From contig JADZEB010000016.1 of assembly GCA_020850755.1 (NCBI GenBank), positions 186,001 to 250,000 of the forward strand: 64,000 nucleotides of DNA, given 5' to 3'. Shown piece after piece: positions 1-8,122 of this stretch. This DNA is from Alphaproteobacteria bacterium (GTDB lineage: Bacteria > Pseudomonadota > Alphaproteobacteria > Acetobacterales > Acetobacteraceae). How positions within the stretch are numbered: the first letter of the stretch is position 1; each line of letters opens with the position of its first letter. Position numbers and translations under genes: made by a program. Under the pieces are notes generated by a model. The model made no database searches, had not been told where the DNA came from, and was given only the letters and a program-made list of their open reading frames with translations.

Positions 1-42
1 CTCCTGTGAAAGGGCGTCGGGGCACGGTGCAGGGGCAGGCGG

Positions 43-864
43 CTAGAAGCCGCCGCCGGGCGCGGTCGGGTCGATCGTCTTCAAGTGTTCCACAAGCGCG
101 ACCGTTGTCGCAACGACATGATCGGCGAACACCTTGCCGGCTGCCGGATTGGCCGCCGCGGGGTGGCCGGACGCGATGCCGTTGTCGCAATGGTCGGTAA
201 CGTTGATCGGCACGTTGACCTCGAGCGCGCCCATCCTCACGGCGCCAAGGCCGGCGGTAGGCAGGCCCAGGAGCCTGCGGCCGGGATTGGGCTTCTCGGC
301 GAGATCCGGGCGCATCAGCCCCGGGAACAGATGCATGTAGACCGACGACACCGGGTCGGCGCCATGGCCGAAGGACCTGGCCCCCGCCTCGCCATGCGCT
401 GCCTTCCAAACCTCGGGCGTCATCATGCGCCACACATTGACCCAGGGCACGATCACGCCGCGCTCCCGCCGCACGATCCGCAGGGTCTCGTCGATCAGGG
501 GGTGGTTGCCCGAGTGGCCGTTGAAGACGAGCAGCCGGTCGAGCCCGTGATCGAGGAACCCGTCCAGCACGTCGCGCAGCACGGCGCGGAAGGTCCCCGC
601 CCGGAACTGGATGCCGCCTGGCACCGGCCTGAAATAGTCGGCATAGCCGAACGGGATGGTGGGAGCGGCGACTGCGCCCGCCTGTGCGGCGATGCGGTCG
701 GCGAGAGCCTCGGTCAGCATCCAGTCGCCCATCGGCGCGTTCGGCCCCTGCTCCTCCTGGCTGCCGAGGGGGATCAGGATGACCGGCTTCTCGCGCGCGA
801 TGCGCTGGCGGAACTCGACAAAGGTCATGTCCTTGAGAAGGTGCTTCTGCGGCGCCGCGCTCAT
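43..864 (-). CDS. Creatininase-family putative amidohydrolase
   Basis: A 273-residue protein of the creatininase (creatinine amidohydrolase) superfamily, metal-dependent enzymes that open cyclic or linear amides. The N-terminal GSQEEQGPNAPMGDW block aligns with the family's GSxEQHGPHLPxGTD, and NGHSGNHP (about residues 115-122) is the second family motif. The usual first-motif His is Gln, and the later HAGExETS block reads HGADPVSS, so the metal site is not canonical. It starts 15 bp after the dctM stop and is probably the last gene of the Bug-dctQM operon, so it may process the imported compound. Family is clear; substrate is unknown. Confidence 0.8.
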   Translation of the reverse strand: MSAAPQKHLLKDMTFVEFRQRIAREKPVILIPLGSQEEQGPNAPMGDWMLTEALADRIAAQAGAVAAPTIPFGYADYFRPVPGGIQFRAGTFRAVLRDVLDGFLDHGLDRLLVFNGHSGNHPLIDETLRIVRRERGVIVPWVNVWRMMTPEVWKAAHGEAGARSFGHGADPVSSVYMHLFPGLMRPDLAEKPNPGRRLLGLPTAGLGAVRMGALEVNVPINVTDHCDNGIASGHPAAANPAAGKVFADHVVATTVALVEHLKTIDPTAPGGGF

Positions 865-879
865 GCCACTCGTTCTCCG

Positions 880-2163
880 TCAGGCTGGCCCGAACACCAT
901 GTCCGGGATCCAGAGGCTCAGCTCCGGGATGTAGGCAATCAGAAGGATCGCAATGCCGATCGGGATGTACCAGGGCATCATGGCGCGGCACATCTCGGCG
1001 AAGCTGATGCCGGCGATATCCTGGGCGATGTACATCAGCACGCCTACCGGCGGCGTGCCGCCGCCGACGATCAGCACGAACACCATCAGCACACCGAAAT
1101 GCACGGGATCGATGCCGAAGCTCCCCACCACCGGAACCAGTATGGGTGTGAGAACGATCTCGGCCGAGGATGCCACCATGAACAGGCCGACCACCAGCAG
1201 GAACACGATCATGATCGCCATGACGACATGGCGGTTGGCAGTGAGCGCGCCAAGCGCGGTGGCGATGACCTGCGGCACCTGCTCACGCAGCATGATCCAG
1301 GAGAAGGCCGAGGCGATCGCGACAATGAACAGGATGCGCGAACTCGACAGCCCGACGCTCACCGACAAGGACCAAGCCTCGCGCAGGCTGACATTGCGAT
1401 AGACGATGACACCAAGAACGAGGCCGTAGAGCACCGCGACCGCGGCCGCTTCGGTAGGCGTGAAGGCGCCGGTCAGCATGCCGCCGACGATGATCACCGG
1501 CAGGAGCAGCGCCGGAGTGCCTCGGCCAAGGCCGTGCGCCATCTCCGCCATCGTCGCGCGCGGATAGCGCGGATAGCCCTTGCGCTTGGCAATGACATGG
1601 CAGAACACCATCTGCACGGCAATGATGGTCGCGCCCGGCACGATCCCGGCCAGCAGCATCCGGCCCGCCGACACATCGGCCAGGGCCGCATAGATCACCA
1701 TCGCTGTTGACGGCGGAATGATCGGCCCCACGATCGCCGAGGCAACCGTGCAGGATGCGGCGAACCCCGCCGGGTAGCCCTCCTTCTTCATGGCCGGTAT
1801 CAGGATCGAGCCCGACGCGGCGACATCGGCCGTGGCCGAGCCGGACATGCCGGCGAAGATCATCGAGGAGAAGACGTTGATCTGCGCCAGCCCGCCCGGC
1901 AGGTGGCCCACCAGCACGCGCGTCATGTCCATGATGCGGTCGGTGAGCTTGCAGGCGTTCATCAACTCGCCCGCAAGGTAGAAGAACGGGATCGCGAGGA
2001 TGAGAAAGGAGTTGACCGAGGCCGTTGCGCGCTGCGTCAGCATGCCGAGGTCGATGTCGGCGATCAGCAGATAGGCGGTCGAGGTGGCCCCCATGGCGAA
2101 GCCGACCGGAAGTCCGGTCAGCAGCAGCACGACCATCAGCACCAGCATCAGGATCGCAATCAT
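880..2163 (-). CDS. dctM: TRAP transporter large permease (DctM-like)
   Basis: A 427-residue, very hydrophobic protein matching the TRAP (tripartite ATP-independent periplasmic) DctM subunit in length and pattern, with about 12 membrane segments. Family blocks visible are SGSATADVAASG (about residues 107-118), IVGPIIPPS and GAFTPTEAAAVA. It forms the cation-coupled channel together with DctQ in the inner membrane and usually imports organic acids handed over by a DctP receptor. Here the upstream receptor gene is of the Bug/TctC type instead. It starts 44 bp after the dctQ stop. Confidence 0.93.
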   Translation of the reverse strand: MIAILMLVLMVVLLLTGLPVGFAMGATSTAYLLIADIDLGMLTQRATASVNSFLILAIPFFYLAGELMNACKLTDRIMDMTRVLVGHLPGGLAQINVFSSMIFAGMSGSATADVAASGSILIPAMKKEGYPAGFAASCTVASAIVGPIIPPSTAMVIYAALADVSAGRMLLAGIVPGATIIAVQMVFCHVIAKRKGYPRYPRATMAEMAHGLGRGTPALLLPVIIVGGMLTGAFTPTEAAAVAVLYGLVLGVIVYRNVSLREAWSLSVSVGLSSSRILFIVAIASAFSWIMLREQVPQVIATALGALTANRHVVMAIMIVFLLVVGLFMVASSAEIVLTPILVPVVGSFGIDPVHFGVLMVFVLIVGGGTPPVGVLMYIAQDIAGISFAEMCRAMMPWYIPIGIAILLIAYIPELSLWIPDMVFGPA

Positions 2164-2207
2164 GCCTGCCCAGCCCCTGCCTGTTCACGCCCGGCCCTTG
2201 TGCTGAC

Positions 2208-2738
2208 CTACATCGGCCGCTTGGCGTCGTCCGGCGCGCCGCTCCACCCGCGCCCGAGCCGGCGCAGGATCAGGAACAGGATCATCAGCGCCCCCCCCAC
2301 TGTCGCCGGCAGCCGCACCCATGCCGCGCTGATGTCGAGAGCACCAAGCGCGGACCAGCTCTCGATCTCCACGATCTCCCAAGAAAACCAGGCGAGCGCG
2401 GTCAGGAAGAACAGCGCCATGGCGAGATTCACCTGGCGAACAGCCCGGCGCAGGAAGGGCGGCAGTGCGGCGAAGACAACGTCAACGTCGAGATGCTTGC
2501 CATCGAAGGTCACCGCCGCCGCGCCCAGGAACACCATCCACACCAGCAGCAACTTGGACAGTTCCTCGCTCCAGATCAGCGGGGAATCGAACACGTAGCG
2601 GAACACGACCTGAGCGATCGTCAGCGTGACGATGATGGCGAACATCGCCCCGGTCAGGAAACGGAGCGGCCATGCGAGATCGACTGCTATTCGCGGTGGC
2701 GGCTCCTTGGCAGGGCCACCTTCCTCGATGCCGGTCAT
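2208..2738 (-). CDS. dctQ: TRAP transporter small permease (DctQ-like)
   Basis: A 176-residue protein with four predicted membrane helices. The helix 1-2 region contains the typical DctQ pattern VVFRYVF...WSEELSKLLLVWMVFLGAA, followed by the acidic KHLDVDV loop. It is the small membrane subunit that pairs with DctM. The gene begins 18 bp after the stop of the Bug-type receptor and precedes dctM, so all three are probably one transcript. The ATG lacks a good Shine-Dalgarno match, so translation may be coupled to the upstream gene. Confidence 0.9.
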   Translation of the reverse strand: MTGIEEGGPAKEPPPRIAVDLAWPLRFLTGAMFAIIVTLTIAQVVFRYVFDSPLIWSEELSKLLLVWMVFLGAAAVTFDGKHLDVDVVFAALPPFLRRAVRQVNLAMALFFLTALAWFSWEIVEIESWSALGALDISAAWVRLPATVGGALMILFLILRRLGRGWSGAPDDAKRPM

Positions 2739-2756
2739 TGGTGGCGCGCCGCCCCC

Positions 2757-3746
2757 CTACTGCGGCACCACCCCGGCGGCCCGCATGATCGGCACCCAGC
2801 GATTAAACTCCGCGGCCATGTAGGCGGCCGCGCTCTCCGGCGTTGAATCGTCGATGATCGTTGCCGCGTCGGCCGTCAGGCGCTGGCGCAAGCCAGGATC
2901 ACGCAATGCCGTGTTGGCCTCGGCATTCAGGCGGCGGACGATCTCCATTGGCGTCCCGGCCGGAAGCCAGATCATCTGCCAGGTATAGGCTTCCCAGCCC
3001 GGCAGCCCGACCTCTGGCGCCGCTGGCACGTCGGGGATCTGCGGCAGACGGCGATCCGCGCTGACTACAAGGCCGCGCAGCCGTCCTTCGCGGATCGGGT
3101 TCACTGCCTCGGCGCCGATGCCCATGACGAAAGCGATACGGCCACCGAGCAGGTCGATCATCGCCGGCGAGTTGCCCCGGTACTGCGCAACAGGCATCTT
3201 GATGCCGGCAAGCGACAGGAACAGCTCCGAGGACATGTGTCCGGCGGTGCCCTGCCCGCCGCCGCCATAGGTCAGCCGCCCCTCATTGGCGCGCGCATAG
3301 GCCACGAATTCCTGGTAGGTCTGCGCCGGAATCGTGTTCGGGTTGACCAGCAGGACGGTCGGGATCTTGGCAGTGAGCGCCGCCGGCGTGAAGTCGCGCA
3401 CCGGATCGAACGGGAGCTGGCGGAACATCGCCGGTGTAACTGCCAGTGACACCGTGCCGTAGAGAAAGGTGTAACCGTCCTTCGGTGCCTTGGCCACGGC
3501 ATCAGCGCCAACGACGACCCCCGCACCAGTGCGATTCTCCACCACGATGCGCTGGCCCATCTGCTGGCCCATCCGCTCAGCCAGCAATCGGCCGACGATG
3601 TCTGTCGGACCACCCGCCGAGAACGGAATGATCATCCGGATCGGGCGGCTGGGATAGGCATCCTGCGCCAGTGCCGGCGCCAAGGCGGCCCCACCCAGCG
3701 CAACCCCCACCACAGCAGCCAGCACACAAATGGATCGCCGACGCAT
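2757..3746 (-). CDS. Bug/TctC-family periplasmic substrate-binding protein
   Basis: A 329-residue solute receptor of the Bug (TctC) family. It has a Sec signal peptide (about residues 1-27, ending ALAQ), then YPSRPIRMIIPFSAGGPTD, VVENRTGAG and DGYTFLYG, which are the family signatures. The ATG is preceded by a GGGGGAAGG ribosome site. Members bind carboxylates and usually serve TctAB permeases. Here the next genes are TRAP dctQ and dctM, an unusual pairing suggesting either receptor replacement or co-expression of two unrelated systems. The 38 bp upstream contain a perfect GTTGCGCAAC palindrome. Confidence 0.92.
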   Translation of the reverse strand: MRRRSICVLAAVVGVALGGAALAPALAQDAYPSRPIRMIIPFSAGGPTDIVGRLLAERMGQQMGQRIVVENRTGAGVVVGADAVAKAPKDGYTFLYGTVSLAVTPAMFRQLPFDPVRDFTPAALTAKIPTVLLVNPNTIPAQTYQEFVAYARANEGRLTYGGGGQGTAGHMSSELFLSLAGIKMPVAQYRGNSPAMIDLLGGRIAFVMGIGAEAVNPIREGRLRGLVVSADRRLPQIPDVPAAPEVGLPGWEAYTWQMIWLPAGTPMEIVRRLNAEANTALRDPGLRQRLTADAATIIDDSTPESAAAYMAAEFNRWVPIMRAAGVVPQ

Positions 3747-3783
3747 GACGCCTTCCCCCGGTTGGTTGGTCTCGTGCCACGTT

Positions 3784-3793
3784 GTTGCGCAAC
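3784..3793. promoter_or_regulatory. GTTGCGCAAC palindrome ahead of the Bug-TRAP operon
   Basis: A perfect 10-bp palindrome lies about 38 bp upstream of the Bug receptor start, in the short gap between two co-directional operons. Palindromes with a TTGCGCAA core are common operator shapes. No regulator gene is adjacent, so the role is inferred from position and symmetry only. Confidence 0.3.
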
Positions 3794-3849
3794 CGTGACG
3801 GGATTACCCGGCGCCTGTCAACCTCCCTGCACTCCAGGCCACCGGCTCA

Positions 3850-5457
3850 TCAGGGGGTCAACCAGACATCAGCCAGATCCTGCGCGACCAGGTGCGAGGG
3901 CAGAGCCTTCCAGCCCTGGAGGCGGGAGGATACGGCCGCTATCCGATGGAACCACAAGATCGGATACATGTAGGCGCGATCGAACAGGAGTCGCTCGAAG
4001 TCGCGCGTGATGGCGCGCCGCTGGGCCAGATCGGATATGCCGGGCAGCCGGTCATAGATCGCGTCCAGCTCGCGGTCGATGTAGCGCGACGTGTTGATGG
4101 TGCTGCGGTCGCGCGAGATGTACTTCGCCAGCTCGATCTCCGGATCGTCGATCATCGCGTTCGAGAACTCGACCATCGCATCGAAGCCGCCATCGGCAAT
4201 CGCCCGCGTCCAGGGCGCGGTTTCGAGCAGCACATGCTCGGCCGTGACCCCGATCTGGCGCCACTGGTCGATCAGGAAGATGCCGGTTGCCACGTATGGG
4301 TCGTTGGTGTTGCGATTCGAAAGGCGGAATCGCAGCCCCTCATGCCCGGCCTCGCGCAGAAGCCGCCGCGCCTCGGCGCGCGAAGCGGCGATGTCGCGGC
4401 TGTAGCCCGTGAAGCTCTCCAGCTCCTGGTCGGTCGCGGCGAAAGGCGAGCCGGGACGCTGCGTGCCCCCCACGATGCGCACCGAAACCGAGCGCGACAG
4501 AACCTGTGCCGCCTGCCAGCGATCGATCGCGAGCGAGAGAGCGCGGCGTACGCGCGCATCGTTGAAGGGAGCCCGCCCGGCGTTGAAGGCTACCAGCACG
4601 GACAGCGCCCAGATCGACTCCTCGATGCGCACGCGGTCGCCCATGCTGCGCACCAGCCGGTCGCGGATCGGCGGGGGGAAGCCGCGAAACTCGGCCTGCA
4701 CCTGCCCGCCCTCGAGCGCCGTCACGGCGACGTTCGTGTTGGCGGCGACGATGCCGCGAAAGCCGTCGAGATAGGGCCGGCCGGAGCGGAAATAGCCGTC
4801 GAAGCGCCGCCCGGTCCAGGAATCGCCGCGCGTGTAGTTCACGAACACGAACGGACCCGCGCCCATGATCTTGCGCGCGGGGTAGTCGGCATCACGCGCA
4901 AGCATGTCGGCCGAATAGACGCAGTTGAAGGGGTTCGCCAGGATGCCGAGGAAGTATGGCTGCGGGCGCTTCAGGCGGAACACGACCGTGCGCGCATCGG
5001 GCGTGTCGATCGCATCGATGTTGGCGAACTCGCTGCGGCGGAGCGAGGTCACGCCTTGCGGCGGCGCACGCAGCCGGTCGAAAGTCACCTTGATGTCGCG
5101 GCTGGTGAGCGCGCTGCCATCATGGAAGCGGACATTGTCGTGCAGCGTGAATGCATAGGTGAGCCCGTCCGGCGATACCGTCCAGCGCTGCGCCAGATCG
5201 CCCGTCACCTCGGGGAAGCGTTCGGGGTCGAACTTAACCAGCAATGCGTAGTGCGGCGCGAGGAAGTGGATCGCCGCATAGGAAAGCTGACCGTGGCAGT
5301 CGAAATTCGGCGGCTCGCCGATCACGGCGTAGGTCAGCGTGCCGCCGCGCACCGGCTGCTGGGCCTGCGCCGACGCCGGCAACGGCAAGAGCAGGGACAA
5401 GCAGAGCCCGGACAGGATGACTGTGCCGAGGCGCGACAGGATCGATTTGCGTTGCAT
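3850..5457 (-). CDS. ABC transporter substrate-binding protein, family 5 (peptide/nickel type)
   Basis: A 535-residue SBP_bac_5 receptor from the chosen ATG (MQRKSILSR); a GTG 48 bp further upstream is less likely because GGAGG sits 8 nt before this ATG. A signal peptide ends near ASAQA. Then come RGGTLTYAVIGEPPNFD, LAQRWTVSPDGLTYAFTLHDNVRFHDG and the C-terminal domain with YSRDIAASRAEARRLL, all typical of DppA/OppA proteins. It starts about 45 bp after the SelA-like gene on the same strand. No permease or ATPase genes adjoin it; the nearest family 5 importer in the window is at 50.5-54 kb. Confidence 0.9.
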   Translation of the reverse strand: MQRKSILSRLGTVILSGLCLSLLLPLPASAQAQQPVRGGTLTYAVIGEPPNFDCHGQLSYAAIHFLAPHYALLVKFDPERFPEVTGDLAQRWTVSPDGLTYAFTLHDNVRFHDGSALTSRDIKVTFDRLRAPPQGVTSLRRSEFANIDAIDTPDARTVVFRLKRPQPYFLGILANPFNCVYSADMLARDADYPARKIMGAGPFVFVNYTRGDSWTGRRFDGYFRSGRPYLDGFRGIVAANTNVAVTALEGGQVQAEFRGFPPPIRDRLVRSMGDRVRIEESIWALSVLVAFNAGRAPFNDARVRRALSLAIDRWQAAQVLSRSVSVRIVGGTQRPGSPFAATDQELESFTGYSRDIAASRAEARRLLREAGHEGLRFRLSNRNTNDPYVATGIFLIDQWRQIGVTAEHVLLETAPWTRAIADGGFDAMVEFSNAMIDDPEIELAKYISRDRSTINTSRYIDRELDAIYDRLPGISDLAQRRAITRDFERLLFDRAYMYPILWFHRIAAVSSRLQGWKALPSHLVAQDLADVWLTP

Positions 5458-5501
5458 CTGTGTTCCCTCCCGGCGAACCGACAGAACGAAGCGGTGCGTC
5501 C

Positions 5502-6707
5502 TCACCGCTTGGCGCCCCTGCCCTGGTGCGGCCAGCGCATCAGCGCCTCCACGGCGCGGTCGGCGCGACGAGGACCGGTATTGCCGAGATCACCGCTCGG
5601 CGTGCGGAGGATCTCGCAGATCCGCTCGCAGACGATGGCCAATTGCTTCTCGTCGACATTGCGCGTGTCGAGCAGGAGCTTTCCCAGGTCGGCGCGCAGC
5701 GGATAGATGACGATCTTGGGCGTGCCGGCGGCTAGGCGGTTCGCCACCTCACGTGCCGAAACACCGGCCTCCTTGGCATCGATCCTGATCGCCAGGCGAT
5801 CGACCGGCTGGTCGACGACATCGGGCTCGATCGCCACGCTCATGCCGCGCTGGTTCGACAGCAGGCGCTCGGCCAGTTCCAGCTTCTTGCGGTTCTCGCT
5901 GCGCTCGGCGGCGAAGTCTGTGCGCGCCCAGAGCTCCAGCGCCGCCATGGCCCCGACGATGCCCTCCTTGCCGCATTTCATCGGCCGGCCGATGCCGCGT
6001 TCGTTGAACAGGGCGGCGCGCACCAACGCTTCGCGGCCGGCAACGACGCCGGCGGTGGGCGCGCGCGGGGCCTTGTGGGCGCTGAAGATCACGATGTCCG
6101 CGCCCTTGGCGAACATGCCGGGCCAGTCATACTCGTTCGCCGCATCGACGATCACCGGCACGCCGGCCTCGTGGCAGACGGAGCAGAAGGTGGCGAGGTC
6201 GATCATGTCCGCCTGCACGGCATGGTGCGACAGAACATAGACCGCCGCCGCCGTGTTCGGCCCGATCGCCCCGCGCAGCTGGTAGAGCGCCACGTCGGTC
6301 GCCGTGCCGACCTCGACCACTCGCGCGCCGGTGAGTGCGATCTGCTGGTCGATGCGCCCGCCATATGTGACGTTGTGGCCCTTGAGCAGCAGGACCTCGT
6401 TCTTCATGCCGTTCGCATCGGGCAATCGCTCGACGCGGACCATGTCGGGGCCGGTCATGCAGCCGGCGACCGACATGCAGATGCCGGCCGCCACGCAGCC
6501 AGCGACGAATCCCGCCTCGCCACCGGTCACTCGCGCGATCACGCCACTCGCGGCCGCCTGCAGTTCGAGGATGTCCACCGCCTGCGGCAGCACGCCCATG
6601 ACGGCATCCAGCACCTCAGGGGGGACTTGCGCGGCGCCGTTCGCGGTCTCCTTGCCGGAGACGTTGATCAGCCTCGTCAAGCCGTAGCGATCGAAGATGT
6701 CAGCCAT
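5502..6707 (-). CDS. SelA-like PLP-dependent enzyme
   Basis: A 401-residue fold-type I PLP enzyme resembling the SelA (L-seryl-tRNA selenium transferase)/D-glucosaminate-6-phosphate ammonia-lyase group. Visible features are YGLTRLINVSGKETANGAAQVPPEV at the N-terminus (here split: YGLTRLINVSG then the rest), VIVDAANEYDW for the cofactor-pairing Asp, and SAHKAPRAPTAG with the probable Schiff-base Lys. No selC or selB was seen, and metabolic SelA-like lyases are common, so an amino-acid or amino-sugar lyase/racemase role is more likely than selenocysteine synthesis. It precedes a family 5 binding protein and may act on what that protein captures. Confidence 0.75.
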   Translation of the reverse strand: MADIFDRYGLTRLINVSGKETANGAAQVPPEVLDAVMGVLPQAVDILELQAAASGVIARVTGGEAGFVAGCVAAGICMSVAGCMTGPDMVRVERLPDANGMKNEVLLLKGHNVTYGGRIDQQIALTGARVVEVGTATDVALYQLRGAIGPNTAAAVYVLSHHAVQADMIDLATFCSVCHEAGVPVIVDAANEYDWPGMFAKGADIVIFSAHKAPRAPTAGVVAGREALVRAALFNERGIGRPMKCGKEGIVGAMAALELWARTDFAAERSENRKKLELAERLLSNQRGMSVAIEPDVVDQPVDRLAIRIDAKEAGVSAREVANRLAAGTPKIVIYPLRADLGKLLLDTRNVDEKQLAIVCERICEILRTPSGDLGNTGPRRADRAVEALMRWPHQGRGAKR

Positions 6708-6737
6708 GGGTGCCCCGCGCTGTCACAGATGTTCGAC

Positions 6738-6762
6738 CCGGGAACGTATCATGCGTTCCCGG
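6738..6762. promoter_or_regulatory. 9-bp inverted repeat CCGGGAACG-N7-CGTTCCCGG
   Basis: A perfect 9-bp inverted repeat with a 7-base spacer lies 31 bp upstream of the SelA-like start and 48 bp downstream of the CPBP protease stop, both on the minus strand. It could be an operator for the SelA-like/binding-protein operon, or a transcription stop for the upstream gene. No T-run follows, which favours the operator reading slightly. Confidence 0.4.
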
Positions 6763-6809
6763 CACCGCGAAGGCGCGCCGGGCCGCAGCCGCGGCCATGC
6801 CAGACCGCG

Positions 6810-7859
6810 CTAGCGCCGCGGGGCGGGCAGAACGATGTCGCCATACTCGGGGGCGGAACGGCGCGCCGTCGGGTTCCAGCCGCCCCACAAGAACAGCCAG
6901 AGCGTCCCGAGCGCGAGGATGATGGTGGCCGGCAGACCGCCCTCGGGACCCCAGGCGCCACCGGTCCACAGCGCCGGACCCACCGTATCCCAGGCCATCA
7001 GCGAGCCGCCATCCGGCGACTCGCCGCTGATCGTCGCGCCCCACACATGGGCAATCGACCAGTTCCAGAAAGCGTGCCACAGGCAGGCGGCCCACAGACT
7101 GCCGGTGCGCAGCGTCAGGAGGGAGAGGAACAGACCGAACAGAACCAGGTTCACGCCGGGCAGGATGCCGAAACCGCTGTTGCGCGAATGGGCACAGGCG
7201 AAGAGCAGCACGTTGACGACAACACCCGCTGCCACGCCAAGCCGATGGGCGACCACGTTCATCAGCCAGCCGCGATAGAGGATCTCCTCGGCGGAGCCCT
7301 GCACGATGTAGACGAAGGCCATGAAGGCGACCGCTCCGATCGCATCGGGGCCAACCGTGCCGGGGGCCGCCTCGCGCAGCGTGAGAAGCCAGGTCGCGAA
7401 CAGCCCGATCATGATGATCGTGGTGAACAGGATCGCCAGGAGCAGACCAAGCAGGGCCGAAAGCAGCGCGTCGGACGCGACAAATCCGATCGTGTGCACA
7501 GGGCGCCACTCGACCAGGCGCACCCACAGCGCGACGAAGACCGCCACCATGGCGAAGGCACCGATCAGGTAGAGCGGGATCAAGTACTGCTCGTAGAGGC
7601 TTACCGAGACACTCCTGAGAGCACCTGTTACCGGCGCCATCATGGTCGGAGTCAGAAAGGGCACCAACCCGTCCATCAGCGAGTCAAGGAAGGGGCTGCC
7701 AAGGGAGGGGCGGGCGACCCCGAAGGGAGCGGTGAACTGCGCGACACCGCCAAGGATGATCGAGGCGATCAGGGGGGCCAGCAGCCAGTGCGTTGGCCAG
7801 CGGGCATGCCCCACAAGCCGCACCAGCACGTTACCCTGCGTCAGGCTGGTATCGCCCAT
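6810..7859 (-). CDS. CPBP-family intramembrane metalloprotease
   Basis: A 349-residue polytopic membrane protein of the CPBP (CAAX protease and bacteriocin-processing/Abi) family. It has all three motifs: EEILYRGW (EExxxR), FACAHSRN (FxxxH) and HAFWNW (HxxxN), spaced as in active members. These residues form an intramembrane metal site. The chosen start (MGDTSLTQG) has a GGGGGG site 6 nt upstream; an in-frame ATG at 7976 would add 39 poorly conserved residues with no ribosome site. It is transcribed alone, divergent from a Bug receptor. The peptide substrate is unknown. Confidence 0.87.
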   Translation of the reverse strand: MGDTSLTQGNVLVRLVGHARWPTHWLLAPLIASIILGGVAQFTAPFGVARPSLGSPFLDSLMDGLVPFLTPTMMAPVTGALRSVSVSLYEQYLIPLYLIGAFAMVAVFVALWVRLVEWRPVHTIGFVASDALLSALLGLLLAILFTTIIMIGLFATWLLTLREAAPGTVGPDAIGAVAFMAFVYIVQGSAEEILYRGWLMNVVAHRLGVAAGVVVNVLLFACAHSRNSGFGILPGVNLVLFGLFLSLLTLRTGSLWAACLWHAFWNWSIAHVWGATISGESPDGGSLMAWDTVGPALWTGGAWGPEGGLPATIILALGTLWLFLWGGWNPTARRSAPEYGDIVLPAPRR

Positions 7860-8077
7860 GTGCCCCCCCAAAGCAGTCCGACGCACCAACGCGTCCTCGC
7901 CGTTTGCTGTCATCGTCGGCGATGCTACCGAATTCCTTCGCACCTGACACGATGCAACCTTGCCGCCATCCGGCATGCCGCACGTCCGAATTCCGGCGCG
8001 TGCTTACCCGGCCGGAGAGGCAATCTCCTGTGGCCGTAACGCCGCGTGCGACATATCGTTCCCAGGGGAGTCCGGGC

Positions 8078-8096
8078 CGCCCCCTCGCCGGGGGCG
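8078..8096. promoter_or_regulatory. GC-rich hairpin in the leader of a Bug gene
   Basis: CGCCCCC and GGGGGCG form a 7-bp stem around a 5-base loop, ending 26 bp before the start of the Bug receptor at 8123. It falls in the 263-bp divergent region between the CPBP gene and the receptor. It could affect initiation or messenger stability; no T-run follows. Confidence 0.25.
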
Positions 8097-8122
8097 TGCT
8101 CAAGCAATAGGACGGTGATCTC

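Noticed and set aside
85-1710. 541-codon plus-strand open frame across the creatininase and dctM genes
   Set aside because: It runs antisense to two clear genes, has a His/Arg/Asp-rich composition typical of GC-rich shadow frames, and crosses a gene boundary.
5502-6707. True selenocysteine synthase (SelA)
   Set aside because: No selB, selC or selD was seen nearby and the Lys motif region differs from classic SelA; a metabolic SelA-like enzyme fits better.
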